Assembly (NCBI RefSeq): GCF_052324685.1
Contig: NC_135221.1
Coordinates: 7,638,875 to 7,702,874 of the forward strand
DNA length: 64,000 nucleotides
Reading direction: 5' to 3'
Source of the DNA: Brachyhypopomus gauderio
Taxonomy: Eukaryota; Chordata; Actinopteri; Gymnotiformes; Hypopomidae
The notes beneath the pieces are model-generated. The model saw only the letters and a list, made by a program, of their open reading frames with translations, was not told the DNA's origin and made no database searches. How positions within the stretch are numbered: the first letter of the stretch is position 1; each line of letters starts with the position of its first letter. The translations under genes were made by a program, and so were the position numbers. Positions 46,980 through 59,014 of the stretch are shown here, one piece after another.

Positions 46980-49383
46980 TCACGCAGAGTGCAGAGGGAT
47001 CACAAACTTGCAGCCAAAGGGCGAGTGGTACTTGACGCCCGCCTCCTGGAACACGTGGCGGGGGAGACCGATGTCGCACAGGTAGACGCGGCCAGCCCTC
47101 TCGGGCAGGGCCAGAGGAAGGCCAAGAGACAGGGACCACTTGGCCTCCACGGCCTGCTCCTGCCCGCTCACTGGAGGATCTATGCTCAGCACGGGGGCCC
47201 GGTTCTGGTTGGCCCAGTCAGCGGCAGCCCGGTACCATGGTTGGTCCCGCAGGAAAGTGTTCTCGTGCGAGTCGAGGCAGTTTATAACAAGATCGACGGG
47301 GGTATCCGGCAAGTCTAAGAGAGAATGTGCAAAACACAGCAACTCATTAGTGACAACGCCAAGGGAATAAACATTCAGTGAATGACTGAAAACCACAAAT
47401 GTGCCTCATGTGCACCTTTAACACTGGAAACTTGTTTGCCGCCTGTCTTTCCGAACAGTGTCAGTTCGTTCGTGATGGCTTCCAGCATCTTGACAAAGTT
47501 GGGGAGGAAGAGGATGACCTCCACCTCGTGGTTGGCAAGGTGACGGCCACAGCTGATTCCCTGAGCTCCCTGAACGTGGGGCCCACAGAGCAGCGCCACA
47601 GTGGGTCGCTGGTGCACGTTCTTAGGGGTTAACCTGAGAAAAGAGGGATGGAGAAAGAGATACACATATACGGTTAATCCGAATGTCATTTTACTGGGAA
47701 ATTAACTGACAAACAAAATACATAACAGATACAAGTCTTGACATCTGACGTATATATAGTTTTTAAACAGTTATTTTAAACACAGTCACCTGTTTGGTCC
47801 TCCAAGCAGTGTGAGAGCCATCTGACTGGCACACACACCAGTCATCTCCAGTCTGCGCTCCAGAGAGAGACCGTAACTCTCTGCCACAGTCAGCAGGCGC
47901 TTGTGCAACTCGTATGAGATACTGGGGACCACCAGCCCCGAGTCTAAGAGGAGAATAAGAATCAACCACTCACCACTTTACAACTCTAAAGGCATATAAA
48001 CTATAAACCTTGTTAATTGTTATTACTATACTTTTCCCAAGAGAAGCCAAGACTTTCTATTTATTTGTTATCTGAAGCATAAAGAAAACAGATTTGAGAC
48101 CAACCAGTGCTATACTCTTTTGCCCCAGGCTGAGGCACAGTAATCTGTCGGTAGACAACTGGCTTTGCTTCTAGAATGTTCTCGTCATGCCGGTAACGCG
48201 ACTGTGTCTGCTCTGCCGGAGTGCCCCGGGACCGCGCGCCGTTGCCTCTACGATCTGACGAGTCAATCTCTGAGAAGACAGCTGCTTTATCGAAGAGAGC
48301 CAAGTTCCCTTCGAAATCAAAGTCCTCATCTAGAACATCGTCCATGCCATCTCCAAAACATTCATCATCCCTATTCTTCATCTGACCATTCTTTGACCCA
48401 TTCTTCTTTGGAGTGACCTGATTTGCTCCCCTACTGCTAGATGACCCTGAAAGTAAAACAGACATTCCTTTTTCAGTGATGATCCCTTAAGTCATGTACT
48501 CTCATAAAAGCTGGACACACTAATGTTTTATGCAGTTTGGTGCACCAATCCAAGAGCATAAATGTATTTGTGATAATGAATGAACAAATGAAAGATTAAA
48601 TAAATAAGTTGCATTTCTCTCTCAGGAAATTAACACAAATTAAAAGGAAGTAACTGCACAACAGTCTTCCTTGCAGGTCATCGGTGCTCCTACAGATACT
48701 CACAGGAGTTGTGTCTTCGGCGGAAGACTTTACCCTGGTTGGCAATGTCAGCATGGCGTTCACCATAGCTCTTGGAATAGTTCTGTGAAGGAGACATGCC
48801 CCCATCGTGGGCCCTGGCCTCCGTTTTACCAGGCACGGTCACAGGAGCACTGTTGCCCTGGGCACCGCCCCCACCCTTGTCTTTGCGTCCAGCGTAACCA
48901 GTCGAGGGGGCACTCGGGTCGAGAACGCTCCGCTTTGTCACTCCATTTGAGCCGCTACGGATCTCCAGGATTTTGAGCTCTTTGATGTCCATAGCACTGT
49001 GAATACATCAAAGGAGAATTGGTTCCAGGATGCGACACGCTTAAACTAGAAACTATTATGTCAGGACCGTCATTCATTGTGTCCAATTTTATTACAATGT
49101 ACAATTTCAAACCACAGCTTCTTAGGTTTTTTCAGTAACACACAATTGAACATACTTTACAATTCTGGTTAAACAAAATCTTCACAGATAATGGTTTTAA
49201 AATGAAATCAAGTACCAACCTAAAGGTGACCTCGGGCACTGGACACTTGACACCATTGTGAAACGGCTGTCTGAGGGAGATTGTTTGGCTGGACTGATCA
49301 ACTGAAGACACCTCTCCTTGGTAAACTCCTAAAGTTGCCCCGCAGTTAATGGAAACAAGACTGCCCAACCAGTCTGCTGCCAT
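46980..49383 (-). CDS. edc3: Enhancer of mRNA-decapping protein 3
   Basis: Six coding exons join to 501 aa: 49383-49220, 48996-48704, 48446-48105, 47943-47790, 47633-47416 and 47314-46980. EDC3 is a P-body scaffold that binds DCP2 and the helicase DDX6 and stimulates decapping. The amino end MAADWLGSLVSINCG opens the divergent LSm domain (about 1-70). The FDF motif (DFDF, residues 194-197) and following acidic and NLALFDK segments bind DDX6. The YjeF-N domain fills the carboxyl half, with CGPHVQGAQGISCGRHLAN and the terminal GCKFVIPLHSA. Human EDC3 is 508 aa. The start codon follows the GACAG acceptor by one base, so a separate 5'-UTR exon is required. Intron 1 (counting the coding exons) includes no repeat, but the 5'-UTR intron holds a 44-bp minisatellite. 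Confidence 0.96.
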
Positions 49384-49401
49384 TCTGTCAAATAATCATC
49401 A

Positions 49402-49935
49402 TTACAAGACAAATAAAAACCCAAAAATGTAAGATGGAGTAACTAGAGAAGACCAAATAAAAACCCAACAATGTAAGATGGAGTAACTAGAGAAGACCAA
49501 ATAAAAACCCAACAATGTAAGATGGAGTAACTAGAGAGGACCAAATAAAAACCCAACAGTGTAAGATGGAGTAACTAGAGAAGACCAAATAAAAACCCAA
49601 CAGTGTAAGATGGAGTAACTAGAGAAGACCAAATAAAAACCCAACAATGTAAGATGGAGTATCTAGAGAGGACCAAATAAAAACCCAACAGTGTAAGATG
49701 GAGTAACTAGAGAAGACCAAATAAAAACCCAACAATGTAAGATGGAGTATCTAGAGAGGACCAAATAAAAACCCAACAGTGTAAGATGGAGTATCTAGAG
49801 AGGACCAAATAAAAACCCAACAATGTAAGATGGAGTAACTAGAGAGGACCAAATAAAAACCCAACAGTGTAAGATGGAGTACCTAGAGAAGACCAAATAA
49901 AAACCCAACAGTGTAAGATGAAGTAACTATTTAAA
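49402..49935. repeat. 44-bp minisatellite, about 12 copies
   Basis: The unit contains CCCAACAATGTAAGATGGAG and ends GACCAAATAAAA. Copies differ at a few sites (AATG or AGTG; GTAACT or GTATCT; AGAAG or AGAGG), giving a mosaic of variants. The array begins only about 20-30 bases from the acceptor of the first edc3 coding exon, inside its 5'-UTR intron. Confidence 0.95.
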
Positions 49936-49959
49936 CGGAGTCACACTAACTTAGATAAA

Positions 49960-50450
49960 CAGGCCCGGGGGGCGCGCTAAATGCAGCTATCATCAACGTT
50001 AGCGCAACCGGCACTGGTTGAGCTTTACGATACGTTTGGTCAAACGGGAGGTCAAGCTTTACCGGACATGTTAACGAGTGTGAGGCCGTTAAACTGCGGT
50101 ACAATACACGGTACCGGAACCAAACGCACCTCGTTATTACCGCAGCTCCTCCCGCCAGCCAACCTGTTAGCGCGGATAACCACACAAGTTAGACGGCGGC
50201 TAGCAGCTAACTATTAGTGACTAGTAACCAGCCGAATATGATCATTTATGCCTGTTTTAATGGATTTGTGGTTTCAGACGCATACCTGTAGTAAACCAGT
50301 GATATCGCTGTGAAATACACGCAAAACTAGACTATGAATTCTCTTGAGTTCTCTGATGAATTCTCGGTGCGCGACTTCTCCACTTGATGAACTCTCTCTC
50401 TGTCTGGCGCTCAGCACCGCCACCTGGCGGGCAGGAGGAGCGGCGAGCTG
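49960..50450 (-). promoter_or_regulatory. edc3 noncoding exon 1 and edc3/kxd1 promoter region
   Basis: CpG-enriched sequence precedes edc3. On the minus strand TTTACTACAG followed by GTATGC at 50286 is a strong donor, which fits the 5'-UTR exon required by the edc3 acceptor at its start codon. kxd1 begins on the opposite strand to the right, so the region likely drives both genes. The CTCF-like CCGCCAGGTGGCG (one mismatch) lies at 50418-50430. Confidence 0.5.
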
Positions 50451-51112
50451 CGCGCCGCAAGAGAGAGAAAAAAATAAAACATTCACACAGAGGTTGTAAT
50501 TTGCAGTTGAAAATAGGAAGGAAATATTAAACATGCATTATTTACTGTCTCATAATTTCGATAAGGGCTTCATAAACGTCCGCCAGGGCCATTTTCGTCA
50601 CATGACATCCCCACACAACAACAAACATGTCTGCCGTCCACACTCTGGTGCAGTAGCTGGCAGGCGCACGAATGGAGCTCGTCCGCTAATTGAACGTTTA
50701 ATAAACACAGCGGGTGCATTTTTTTACTCTTTCGTGTCCTATAGATCACAAAAAATACTCAAGATTTTATAATTCAACTACATAATTAGGATTTGCTAGG
50801 AAACCAGCCAGGTAATGGCAATCCTTTGTGCTAGTTAGCTAGCCACTGATATGAAGCTAGATTCACTAGTGAACTGGCCTAGTTAAAACAAGGCTGTTTA
50901 ATTTAGCTGCACTTCTGACTAAATAGTTAACTTAAGATAGATAGTTAAGATAGATATAGGATCTGCCGTGACCTTCCGTGTTTATGTGGTCGGTTTGCAA
51001 CGCTGTTTCTGGTTTGTAATCGTTATCTGTCAGTGGACATTACTTTTGGTCGTGTTAACCCAAATCCCAAATACATTCTTTTAAATCTTTCAATTTATTT
51101 TAAAGATACAAT
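50451..51112 (+). promoter_or_regulatory. Probable kxd1 5' UTR region
   Basis: Only short frames are present. AACCAGCCAG followed by GTAATG at 50811 is a possible donor, and TTTATTTTAAAG at 51094-51105 is a possible acceptor 7 bases before the kxd1 start. The transcription start was not located. Confidence 0.35.
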
Positions 51113-52028
51113 ATGGATCAGACCGGCTCTGGGATCTTCTGTAGCAGAATGCTGAGCATGGTGAACTCAGAAGATGTAAACGCTATCATTCAAGCCCAGA
51201 GACACATGTAAGTTAAAGATGCTTCATGTTAAAACCAGTCACACGATCTGTTTGTCGAACACCATTAAGTATAGATCATCTACTGTTTAATAACAATTCC
51301 ACGTGTAACTCCCTCATAAGGCTGGACCGCTTTGAGAAGACAAACGAGATGCTTATAAACTTCAATGGCTTGTCCAGTGTGCGACTACAACAAATGAACG
51401 ATCACTTTCTGCTCCACACTCGCACTTTAATCGAAATGAAGAAGGACTTGGACAGCATTTTCCGGCGAATAAGGTGATGTGAAATCTCATCCCAACTTTT
51501 CATTTCACATCACCCGACCTAGCACATGATATGGGTATATGTATGCAGGAATTATTGGGCAGACACCCCCTCTGATGTTGGATAGTTTTGTGAATATAGA
51601 AATGAAAAATAGCTTCTTCTCTTTATCCAGGACGCTGAAAGGCAAAATTGCTAAGCAGTATCCTGCTGCTTTCAGTAGTGAGTTGTGCTTTAATTATTCT
51701 AATACTTTTCTCCAACTATAATGTTTCTCATTTTAATTATTCCATAACATTACTGTTTTTTTTATCAACAGATATTCATGAGTGCCCTAGTTTGGAGGAT
51801 GACGATGATGAGTTTGACCCCATACCCCCCAGCATGGATCCCACAACTCCCACAACAGCTACATCTGAGCAGAGCACTGAGTCATGTGACACGAGTCCTG
51901 ACGTTATATCGCCAACAGTTAGCTGCTGTTCTGAAGAGCTCTCCCAGGAGAATGCCGACACACCTACCTCAACCAGCCCTGAGAGGGCAGTACTGCTGGA
52001 TGAGGGTCCAGATTCAGCTGAGATCTAG
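51113..52028 (+). CDS. kxd1: KxDL motif-containing protein 1
   Basis: Four coding exons (51113-51207, 51321-51473, 51631-51677, 51772-52028) join to 183 aa; human KXD1 is 176 aa. KXD1 is a subunit of BORC, the complex on the lysosome surface that recruits ARL8 and kinesin to move lysosomes outward, and it also contacts BLOC-1. The coiled-coil part holds [25 protein letters not shown] and the signature KKDL (72-75) in [19 protein letters not shown]. The carboxyl third is acidic and Ser/Thr-rich, with the family segment [15 protein letters not shown]. The start codon is the first ATG of the conserved reading frame. It is divergent from edc3 and reads in the same direction as ergic2. Confidence 0.95.
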
Positions 52029-53732
52029 AATCTTTCTGGAGCTGCTGAGAGAAGTTTGTGATCTGGCTCAGTGACCGTCAACAGTCGTCAAGACGACTGT
52101 TAGAGTGAGAGAAACAGGCTGTAAGAGTTAGTAATGCTACACACGTTTGCCAGATGTCTCAGTTATTTAAAGTATTAAGGATTTGAAGTAAATGAGTCCT
52201 CTTTCTAAACTTTTATTTTTCAGATTTTTCCCCAGTGGGCAATGCTGTTATATTTATATGTTTTAACATTCCAGAATGACCGTTTCTTGGGTTTTATCCC
52301 CTCAAATTAAAGTAGTATGCCCTTGCTCGTTGATGCTTAAAATTTATCTTTTAACCTCTAGCTCCCATTTTAATTATTGCATCTCAAAAGATATTGGACA
52401 TACTGTGTATTTTAATCTCTTTAGATGTCGGCTATTAAAACTTGACTCTTTGATTTTTATTGGCTGTTTGCTTAGCTGTTACTTCTAACTGTGATAAAGA
52501 AATGTGATCGGTACAAAAATGTTCATCATAGAAACTACTGGATTATGTACTACATTTGGGGGTAATACAATTAACTGTGCTAAAGTCGCTGCATCATTAC
52601 GAATGCTTTTGAGAGATATGGTTTTGTGAGTCCTTTGAGAAAGCAGGCCAAGTTCAGCTCAGACAGCTTTGATCTGCATTCAGTCCTACTTCCTAACATG
52701 ATAAAACCAACCTGATGTAACTATATTGCACTCTTTGGGTCAATATTGATGCAATGTATTTTTGTGATGATCACATCATGTATTGTCACTTGGTAATGTA
52801 ATAACAGTACATGTGAATGTTGACATCATTAAGGTCACTAAAGATGACACAATGTTTTATTTGATTAATGACATATCAGTAACATTTTAATTGGTAGTTA
52901 TAATAAATTAATGACAGTGGAAATATCGTGGTGTTTTTTTTCTATTACGTTCCTTAAACCTCTCACTATCCCATTGCCTTTAACGGACGTGAGAATAGCT
53001 TACTAAAAAGTACAGGAGCTAATGTACTAATAGTGTAGGAAATGTTGCATTATTTCAGGATTGTCGTGGTAGTACTGTAGACAGAGACATAGCGCGTAGT
53101 GCGTCCTTTCATACCAATAGAACAGTCCGCTGTGTGGCGGTATACTCGCATTAGTGTAACTAACGGGAAGGGGACTGAGAACTACAACACCCATGATGCA
53201 TCAGTAAGGAATCGTCACAATTCAAACTCAGCCAGCGTTTTCATCTGATTAAACAACCTTTTATTTTTACCCTGTTTAATGACCACTAACCCGATTTCAG
53301 ATATGTTCCGGTTGGGTTTAAACCAGTGATTCAGTGATGAGTGCGTAAAACGGAGCGTTTGAAGGTAGGTGACCATCTGGCTGCTTGTACCAGCCACAGC
53401 GTGTGAAATGGTATTTGTTGGTGATCTGGCCAGATATGCGCGACTGATCCGGACGCGTCTTGTGTAACAGGACGTGATCTCCGGTATGTTCAAGCCACAC
53501 ATCGCCTCTTCTCGGTGTCAGAGCCACTTAATTTAGCAATCTGTTCACCGGCGTCTCCACTTTATTACACGGTTGGCCTGAGCTAGCCGGCTAACGCGCT
53601 AGCGTACGTGGTGGATGTGTAAGCGCCGCGTATCCAGCTGGTTCACAGCTGCGGGGACTGTGTGTGTGTGTGTGTGTGGGGTCTCCAGTCCCCACAGGTT
53701 CATGAGGGACGTGGCCGTCGATCGCCCCCAAG
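52029..53732. other. kxd1 3' UTR and ergic2 upstream region
   Basis: The left 0.9 kb is AT-rich and consistent with the kxd1 3' UTR. From about 53.4 kb CpG content rises toward ergic2, whose promoter and 5' UTR should lie at 53.4-53.73 kb; a short GT repeat is present at 53.66 kb. No other coding exon is seen. Confidence 0.5.
52902..52907 (+). terminator. Candidate kxd1 polyadenylation signal
   Basis: AATAAA lies about 870 bases past the kxd1 stop codon and is followed within 25-35 bases by a GTGGTGTTTTTTTTC downstream element, the expected GU/U-rich context. Confidence 0.5.
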
Positions 53733-56700
53733 ATGCGGAGACTTTCTCGCAAGAAAGCCCTCAATTTTGTGAAGGAAATGGACGCCTTCCCGAAGGTTCC
53801 TGAGAGCTATGTGGAGACATCTGCCAGTGGGGGGACCGGTGAGCATCTGCCCTCTCTCCATCTATCTGCCCATCTGCCCTCTCTCCATCTATCTGCCCTC
53901 TCTCCATCTATCTGCCCATCTGCCCTCTCTCCATCTATCTGCCCATCTGCCCTCTCTCCATCTATCTGCCCATCTGCCCTCTCTCCATCTATCTGCCCAT
54001 CTGCCCTCTCTCCATCTATCTGCCCTCTCTCCATCTATCTGCCCATCTGCCCTCTCTCCATCTATCTGCCCTCTCTCCATCTATCTGCCCTCTCTCCATC
54101 TATCTGCCCATCTGCCCTCTCTCCATCTATCTGCCCTCTCTCCATCTATCTGCCCTCTCTCCATCTATCTGCCCATCTGCCCTCTCTCCATCTATCTGCC
54201 CTCTCTCCATCTATCTGCCCTCTCCCCATCTCTCTCCCCATCTCTCTCTCCATCTCTCTCCCCATCTCTCTCCCCATCTATCTGCCCTCTCTCCATCTAT
54301 CTGCCCTCTCCCCATCTCTCTCTCTATCTCTCACCCCATCTCTCTCTCCATCTCTCAATCTCTCACCCCATCTCTCTCCCCATCTCTCTCTCTATCTCTC
54401 TCCCCATCTCTCTCTCCATCTCTCAATCTCTCACCCCATCTCTCTCCCTATCTATTTGCCCACCTGCCCAGATCTTCTCGGTTTGTTTTGATATAATGTC
54501 CAGGTTTTCCGATGTGAATAACACAGTTATGTGTCTCCGGCACCAGTGTCCCTAATCGCCTTCACGGCCATGGCAGCACTGGCCTTCTTTGAGTTTTTTG
54601 TGTATCGGGACACATGGATGAAGTACGAATATGAAGTGGATAAGGATTTTTCTAGGTAGGTATTTTTAAGTAGTTAATAAATGTGTTATGTGCATACATT
54701 CTGATTCAGTTCTATTACTAAACTTTGGATTCAAGAGGAGGAAAAGGTGTTATGAAGTTTCACATTTGTGTGTTTTTTCTTTGCAGTAAATTAAGAATTA
54801 ATATAGATATTACAGTCGCCATGAGATGCCAGTGTAAGTTATTTTATTCTTAGTATTTCAGTGATATATATTGGATTGACTTTGCAGATAATTATTAAGA
54901 TTTGATATGGACAGCAAAGTATTGTGTGATACAATGGTAATTTAAGGTTAAGTCTGAATGTGACCACTATCCTCAGATCTTAAAGCATCACTCATGCCTT
55001 TTCCTAAGAAACTGTGATTTTAATTGTGAAATTGTTGTGAACCATCCAGTTGTAGGTGCAGATGTGCTGGACCTGGCCGAGACGATGGTGGCGTCAGATG
55101 GCCTACAGTATGAACCAGTGAGAGCGTCACTAGTCAAGTTTTTGCCTGTGTACACTTGCCCATAACAGGATTTATAGTTGTTTGTGGTTCTCTTGTAGGT
55201 TGCATTTGAGCTCTCCCCTCAGCAGAGGCTATGGCACAGGTAAAACCAACACTTGCTGTAGTAATGGATCTTGATTCTTCCATCTCTGTGGATATATATT
55301 AGATGTCTTTTTATTTAAAAACGATGGTGGTTTCTATTGATTTCGGCTTGTTTTGCCCAAAGCATTGTAAAACTTTGCTCATCATAAGGGAAAACCAGAC
55401 CTAAATGTAGATCGAAGCTCATCCATTTTCAGTGCACTGGATCAAATGTAACTAATCGGCGAGTAACTCCTCCACCTCCCTGGTGTTTTGCCAGGACACT
55501 TCTGCTGGTCCAGGACCGGCTGCGGGAGGAGCACTCGCTCCAGGACGTCCTGTACAAGAGTGTCATGAAAGGAGCCCCCACCTCTCTGCCACCAAGGTCA
55601 GTGCCTCCCCCCCTGCAACCCACGCCGTCTCCCTCCCCCCCCCTGCAACCCACGCCGTCTCCCTCCCCCCCCCCTGCAACCCACGCCGTCTCCCCCCCCC
55701 CCCCCTGCAACCCACGCCGTCTCCCCCCCCCCCCCCTGCAACCCACGCCGTCTCCCTCCCCCCCCTGCAACCCACGCCGTCTCCCTCCCCCCCCTGCAAC
55801 CCACGCCGTCTCCCCCCCCCCCTGCAACCCACGCCGTCTCCCTCCCCCCCCCTGCAACCCACGCCGTCTCCCTCCCCCCCCCCTGCAACCCACGCCGTCT
55901 CCCTCCCCCCCCCTGCAACCCACGCCGTCTCCCTCCCCCCCCCTGCAACCCACGCCGTCTCCCCCCCCCCCCTGCAACCCACGCCGTCTCCCCCCCCCCC
56001 CCTGCAACCCACGCCGTCTCCCCCCCCCCCTGCAACCCACGCCGTCTCCCCCCCCCCTGCAACCCACGCCGTCTCCCCCCCCCCCCTGCAACCCACGCCG
56101 TCTCCCTCCCCCCTCCTGCAACCCACGCCGTCTCCCCCCCCCCCTGCAACCCACGCCGTCTCCCTCCCCCCTCCTGCAACCCACGCCGTCTCCCTCCCCC
56201 CTCCTGCAACCCACGCCGTCTCCCCCCCCCCTGCAACCCACGCCGTCTCCCTCCCCCCCCCTGCAACCCACGCCGTCTCCCTCCCCCCCTGCAACCCACG
56301 CCGTCTCCCTCCCCCCCCTGCAACCCACGTTGTTTCCCTCCCCCCCCCCCCGCATCCCACGCCGTCTCCCCCCCCCCCCTGCAACCCACGCCGTCTCCCT
56401 CCCCCCCTGCAACCCACGCCGTCTCCCTCCCCCCCCCCGCATCCCACGCCGTCTCCCTCCACCCCCTGCAACCCACGCCGTCTCCCCCCCCCCCCCTGCA
56501 ACCCACGCCGTCTCCCTCCACCCTGTTGTCATGTTCTAAACGGTGTCCAGGACTCTGTTGCTCCGTTGGTATCACTCTTAGTCCACTTGGACTCTGCGAA
56601 AGCAAACATCGAAACGGAACCAGAAACAATAAATCATGCCCGTTGAAACGTAAACCCATTCCTGATGCCGTAGAGTCTGGAGCTCTGTGGCGTGCGTGTT

Positions 56701-59014
56701 AAGTGGTGCTACGGCGGTTTTCTCTCCTCAGAGAGGAACACCAGGAGCAGCCATTCAACGCGTGCAGGATACACGGACACCTCTACGTCAATAAAGTAGC
56801 AGGAAACTTCCACATCACCGTCGGCAAGTATGCAATGTTTCCCCCACAGAAATGTATCATTAAAGAGTTCTGTATTAATGTAATACATGTACACTAATTG
56901 TGATATGCTGTATATGTTGCGTTTTCTTGGCGTATTAACACTACATATCGTGTCTTTCGCTGCGCTTGATAACGAGGGTGACAGTCTGAATGTATGTGAG
57001 CAGTTTTTGGAGACAGAAATAATGAAACAAATTCCTGAAATTATGCTCTACCCTGCTGTAGGGCCTGTAGTGCAGAATAACCTGCCTTACCTCATATAGC
57101 ACTTTACACAGAATGTACTGTACTATGTGTGTTGTTTATTACAGGGCTATTCCACACCCGAGAGGCCATGCACACCTAGCAGCTCTGGTTAGCCACGAAA
57201 GTAAGTTGGCCCTTCTGTCCTGCTTTGTTCCTGTTTTTATCCGTGTCCGTTTTAATTTTGCTGCTGAGCAAATAACAGATAAGACTAAAGATGAGACAAA
57301 AAAGGTCACTGTAGTTCAAATCCATTTCTAATTTGACATGCAAAATATCAGCCACGTGAGGTCAGCGCTTTCCAGTGCAGACAGGAATCGATCAAGTATG
57401 TCAGGTTTTCATACAGTAGTGCAGTATGGCTTGTATGTTTTGTTTTATGTCACATATTCTATTCTTCCTACCGATCCACAGCATACAACTTCTCTCATCG
57501 AATAGACCACCTGTCATTTGGGGAGGAACTTCCAGGCATACTGAACCCTCTGGATGGCACTGAGAAAGTGTGTACTGACCGTAAGTATGAATCAAACACG
57601 TGGCCCGCAGAACAGGTTCCACAGCACATACCGTACAGCTGATCTTCAGGACGTCACGTTTTACACTCAGGTGTGACAGTAATTGACTTGTTAATATTAG
57701 TATAACTAATCCCGTCACCATAACATTAACCTTTCCTCCATCCTGGCCTAATTTATCTCCCTTAAGGCCAGTCTGGACTCTGGGAGCTGACTTGCATTTC
57801 TAACCTTCCGTTAAATACATAAAAAAATACTGCTGTAATGTTCTTGAGGATCTTAAGGGGGAGACCAAATAGAAGTAGTTATCATCTTTATAAACTACTG
57901 CTGTGGACACTCTCGCCCACTCTGAGACAACTGACCACATCTCCAAACCCTCACAGTCTACACTGAGCACCAGTTACTTTCCATGTTCAGTAACAGGTTG
58001 TTCTTATTACGCCAAAAGCTTTGCACAGCCTGGCTCCACGTCTTCATCGATGGCCCATTCCGTACATTCAGAACACAAAATCACTGTAGTTGGATGGAAC
58101 ATTCTTCCCAAGTCTATTTGGGATGCAACTTCCCGTCCTACATTTGTATTTGGAAAGACCAGTATAAATAATAGTGGGAGTGGTGATCTGACCAGTGGGT
58201 TTCTTTTCTCCCAGATAACCAGATGTTTCAGTACTTCATCACCATTGTCCCCACCAAACTGGAGACCTACAAGGTGTCAGCAGACACGCATCAGTACTCA
58301 GTCACAGAGCGGGTAGGTGTAGTGGGTGCTGTAGAGATGGAGACGCACCGCGTCGCTTACATGTGTGGAGCTAAACCCCCCCCCCCCCCCCCTGTTCGCA
58401 GGAGCGCGTGATCAACCACGCGGCCGGGAGCCACGGCGTGTCGGGCATCTTTATGAAGTACGACCTCAGCTCGCTCAAGGTGCACGTGACGGAGCAGCAC
58501 ATGCCCCTCTGGCAGTTCCTCGTGAGGCTCTGCGGCATCGTGGGGGGCATCTTCGCTACCACAGGTACGACAGAGCGGACCCGTCGCACCCGAACAAGCA
58601 CCTGCTTGAACGAGGGTGGCTAGAGAAGTGAGCTGGCTGTGGAGTGAGAGGAACTCTTGTCATTTACCCAGGCATGCTGCACAACCTGGTCGGCTTTTGT
58701 GTAGATGTTGTCTGCTGCCGCTTCAAACTAGGAGTCTACAAACCCAAAATGGTAAGAGATGTATTGCTCAGTTTTTTTTACAGCTCTAAAGTGAGGTAGA
58801 GCATTTTTATCTCTGTGACATTTAAGTGAGAAGATAAAAAGGTTGGGAATGGTGGAGTGTATGTCAGAGCGCCATGGAGCGTGCACGGGGTCAAGAGTGT
58901 CAAACCTCAAAGACGAGGTGTAACCGGGACCTTCTTTGTCATTCGTAGATGAATGCTCTCGATGGACATGGGAATGATGAAATGTGTCTGCTCTCCGAGA
59001 ACAATGAGCACTAG
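53733..59014 (+). CDS. ergic2: ER-Golgi intermediate compartment protein 2
   Basis: Thirteen coding exons join to 376 aa (human 377): 53733-53838, 54547-54655, 54787-54833, 55050-55117, 55199-55239, 55495-55596, 56732-56827, 57145-57200, 57482-57580, 58215-58312, 58402-58564, 58672-58751 and 58949-59014. ERGIC2 cycles between ER and Golgi with ERGIC3 and ERGIC1 and helps move selected cargo. MRRLSRKKALNFVKEMDAF is the cytosolic amino end; the first membrane span is about 36-55 (VSLIAFTAMAALAFFEFFVY). A long lumenal domain follows, including KLRINIDITVAM, NACRIHGHLYVNKVAGNF and HIDHL-type HRIDHLSFGE. The second span begins near W311 (FLVRLCGIVGGIFATTG). All 12 introns are GT-AG and keep frame. 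Introns 1 and 6 hold large tandem arrays. Confidence 0.96.
53843..54464. repeat. Pyrimidine-rich array in ergic2 intron 1
   Basis: Two unit types alternate: a 19-mer (CCCTCTCTCCATCTATCTG) and the same with eight extra bases, CCCATCTG. Toward the 3' side the units decay to CCATCTCTCTCC-type repeats. The array starts a few bases after the exon 1 donor and stops about 80 bases before the exon 2 acceptor. Long plus-strand frames through it read as repeated LSICP-like peptides and are not coding. Confidence 0.95.
55604..56525. repeat. C-rich minisatellite in ergic2 intron 6, about 30 copies
   Basis: Each unit has TGCAACCCACGCCGTCTCC and then a C run of variable length, giving a 26-30-bp period. 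The array starts about 8 bases after the exon 6 donor. Since the unit has no stop in several frames, open frames of 300-390 codons run through it on both strands; none is a gene. Confidence 0.95.
58378..58392. repeat. Poly-C run in ergic2 intron 10
   Basis: A C run of about 15 directly forms the pyrimidine tract of the 89-base intron before exon 11 (acceptor at 58401). Confidence 0.8.

Noticed and set aside
53733-54555. Plus-strand frames of about 250 codons after ergic2 exon 1
   Set aside because: They continue exon 1 into the intron 1 tandem array past a consensus donor; the family protein resumes at 54547.
55429-56659. Open frames of 300-390 codons on both strands
   Set aside because: They are translations of the ergic2 intron 6 minisatellite, whose unit lacks stops in several frames.
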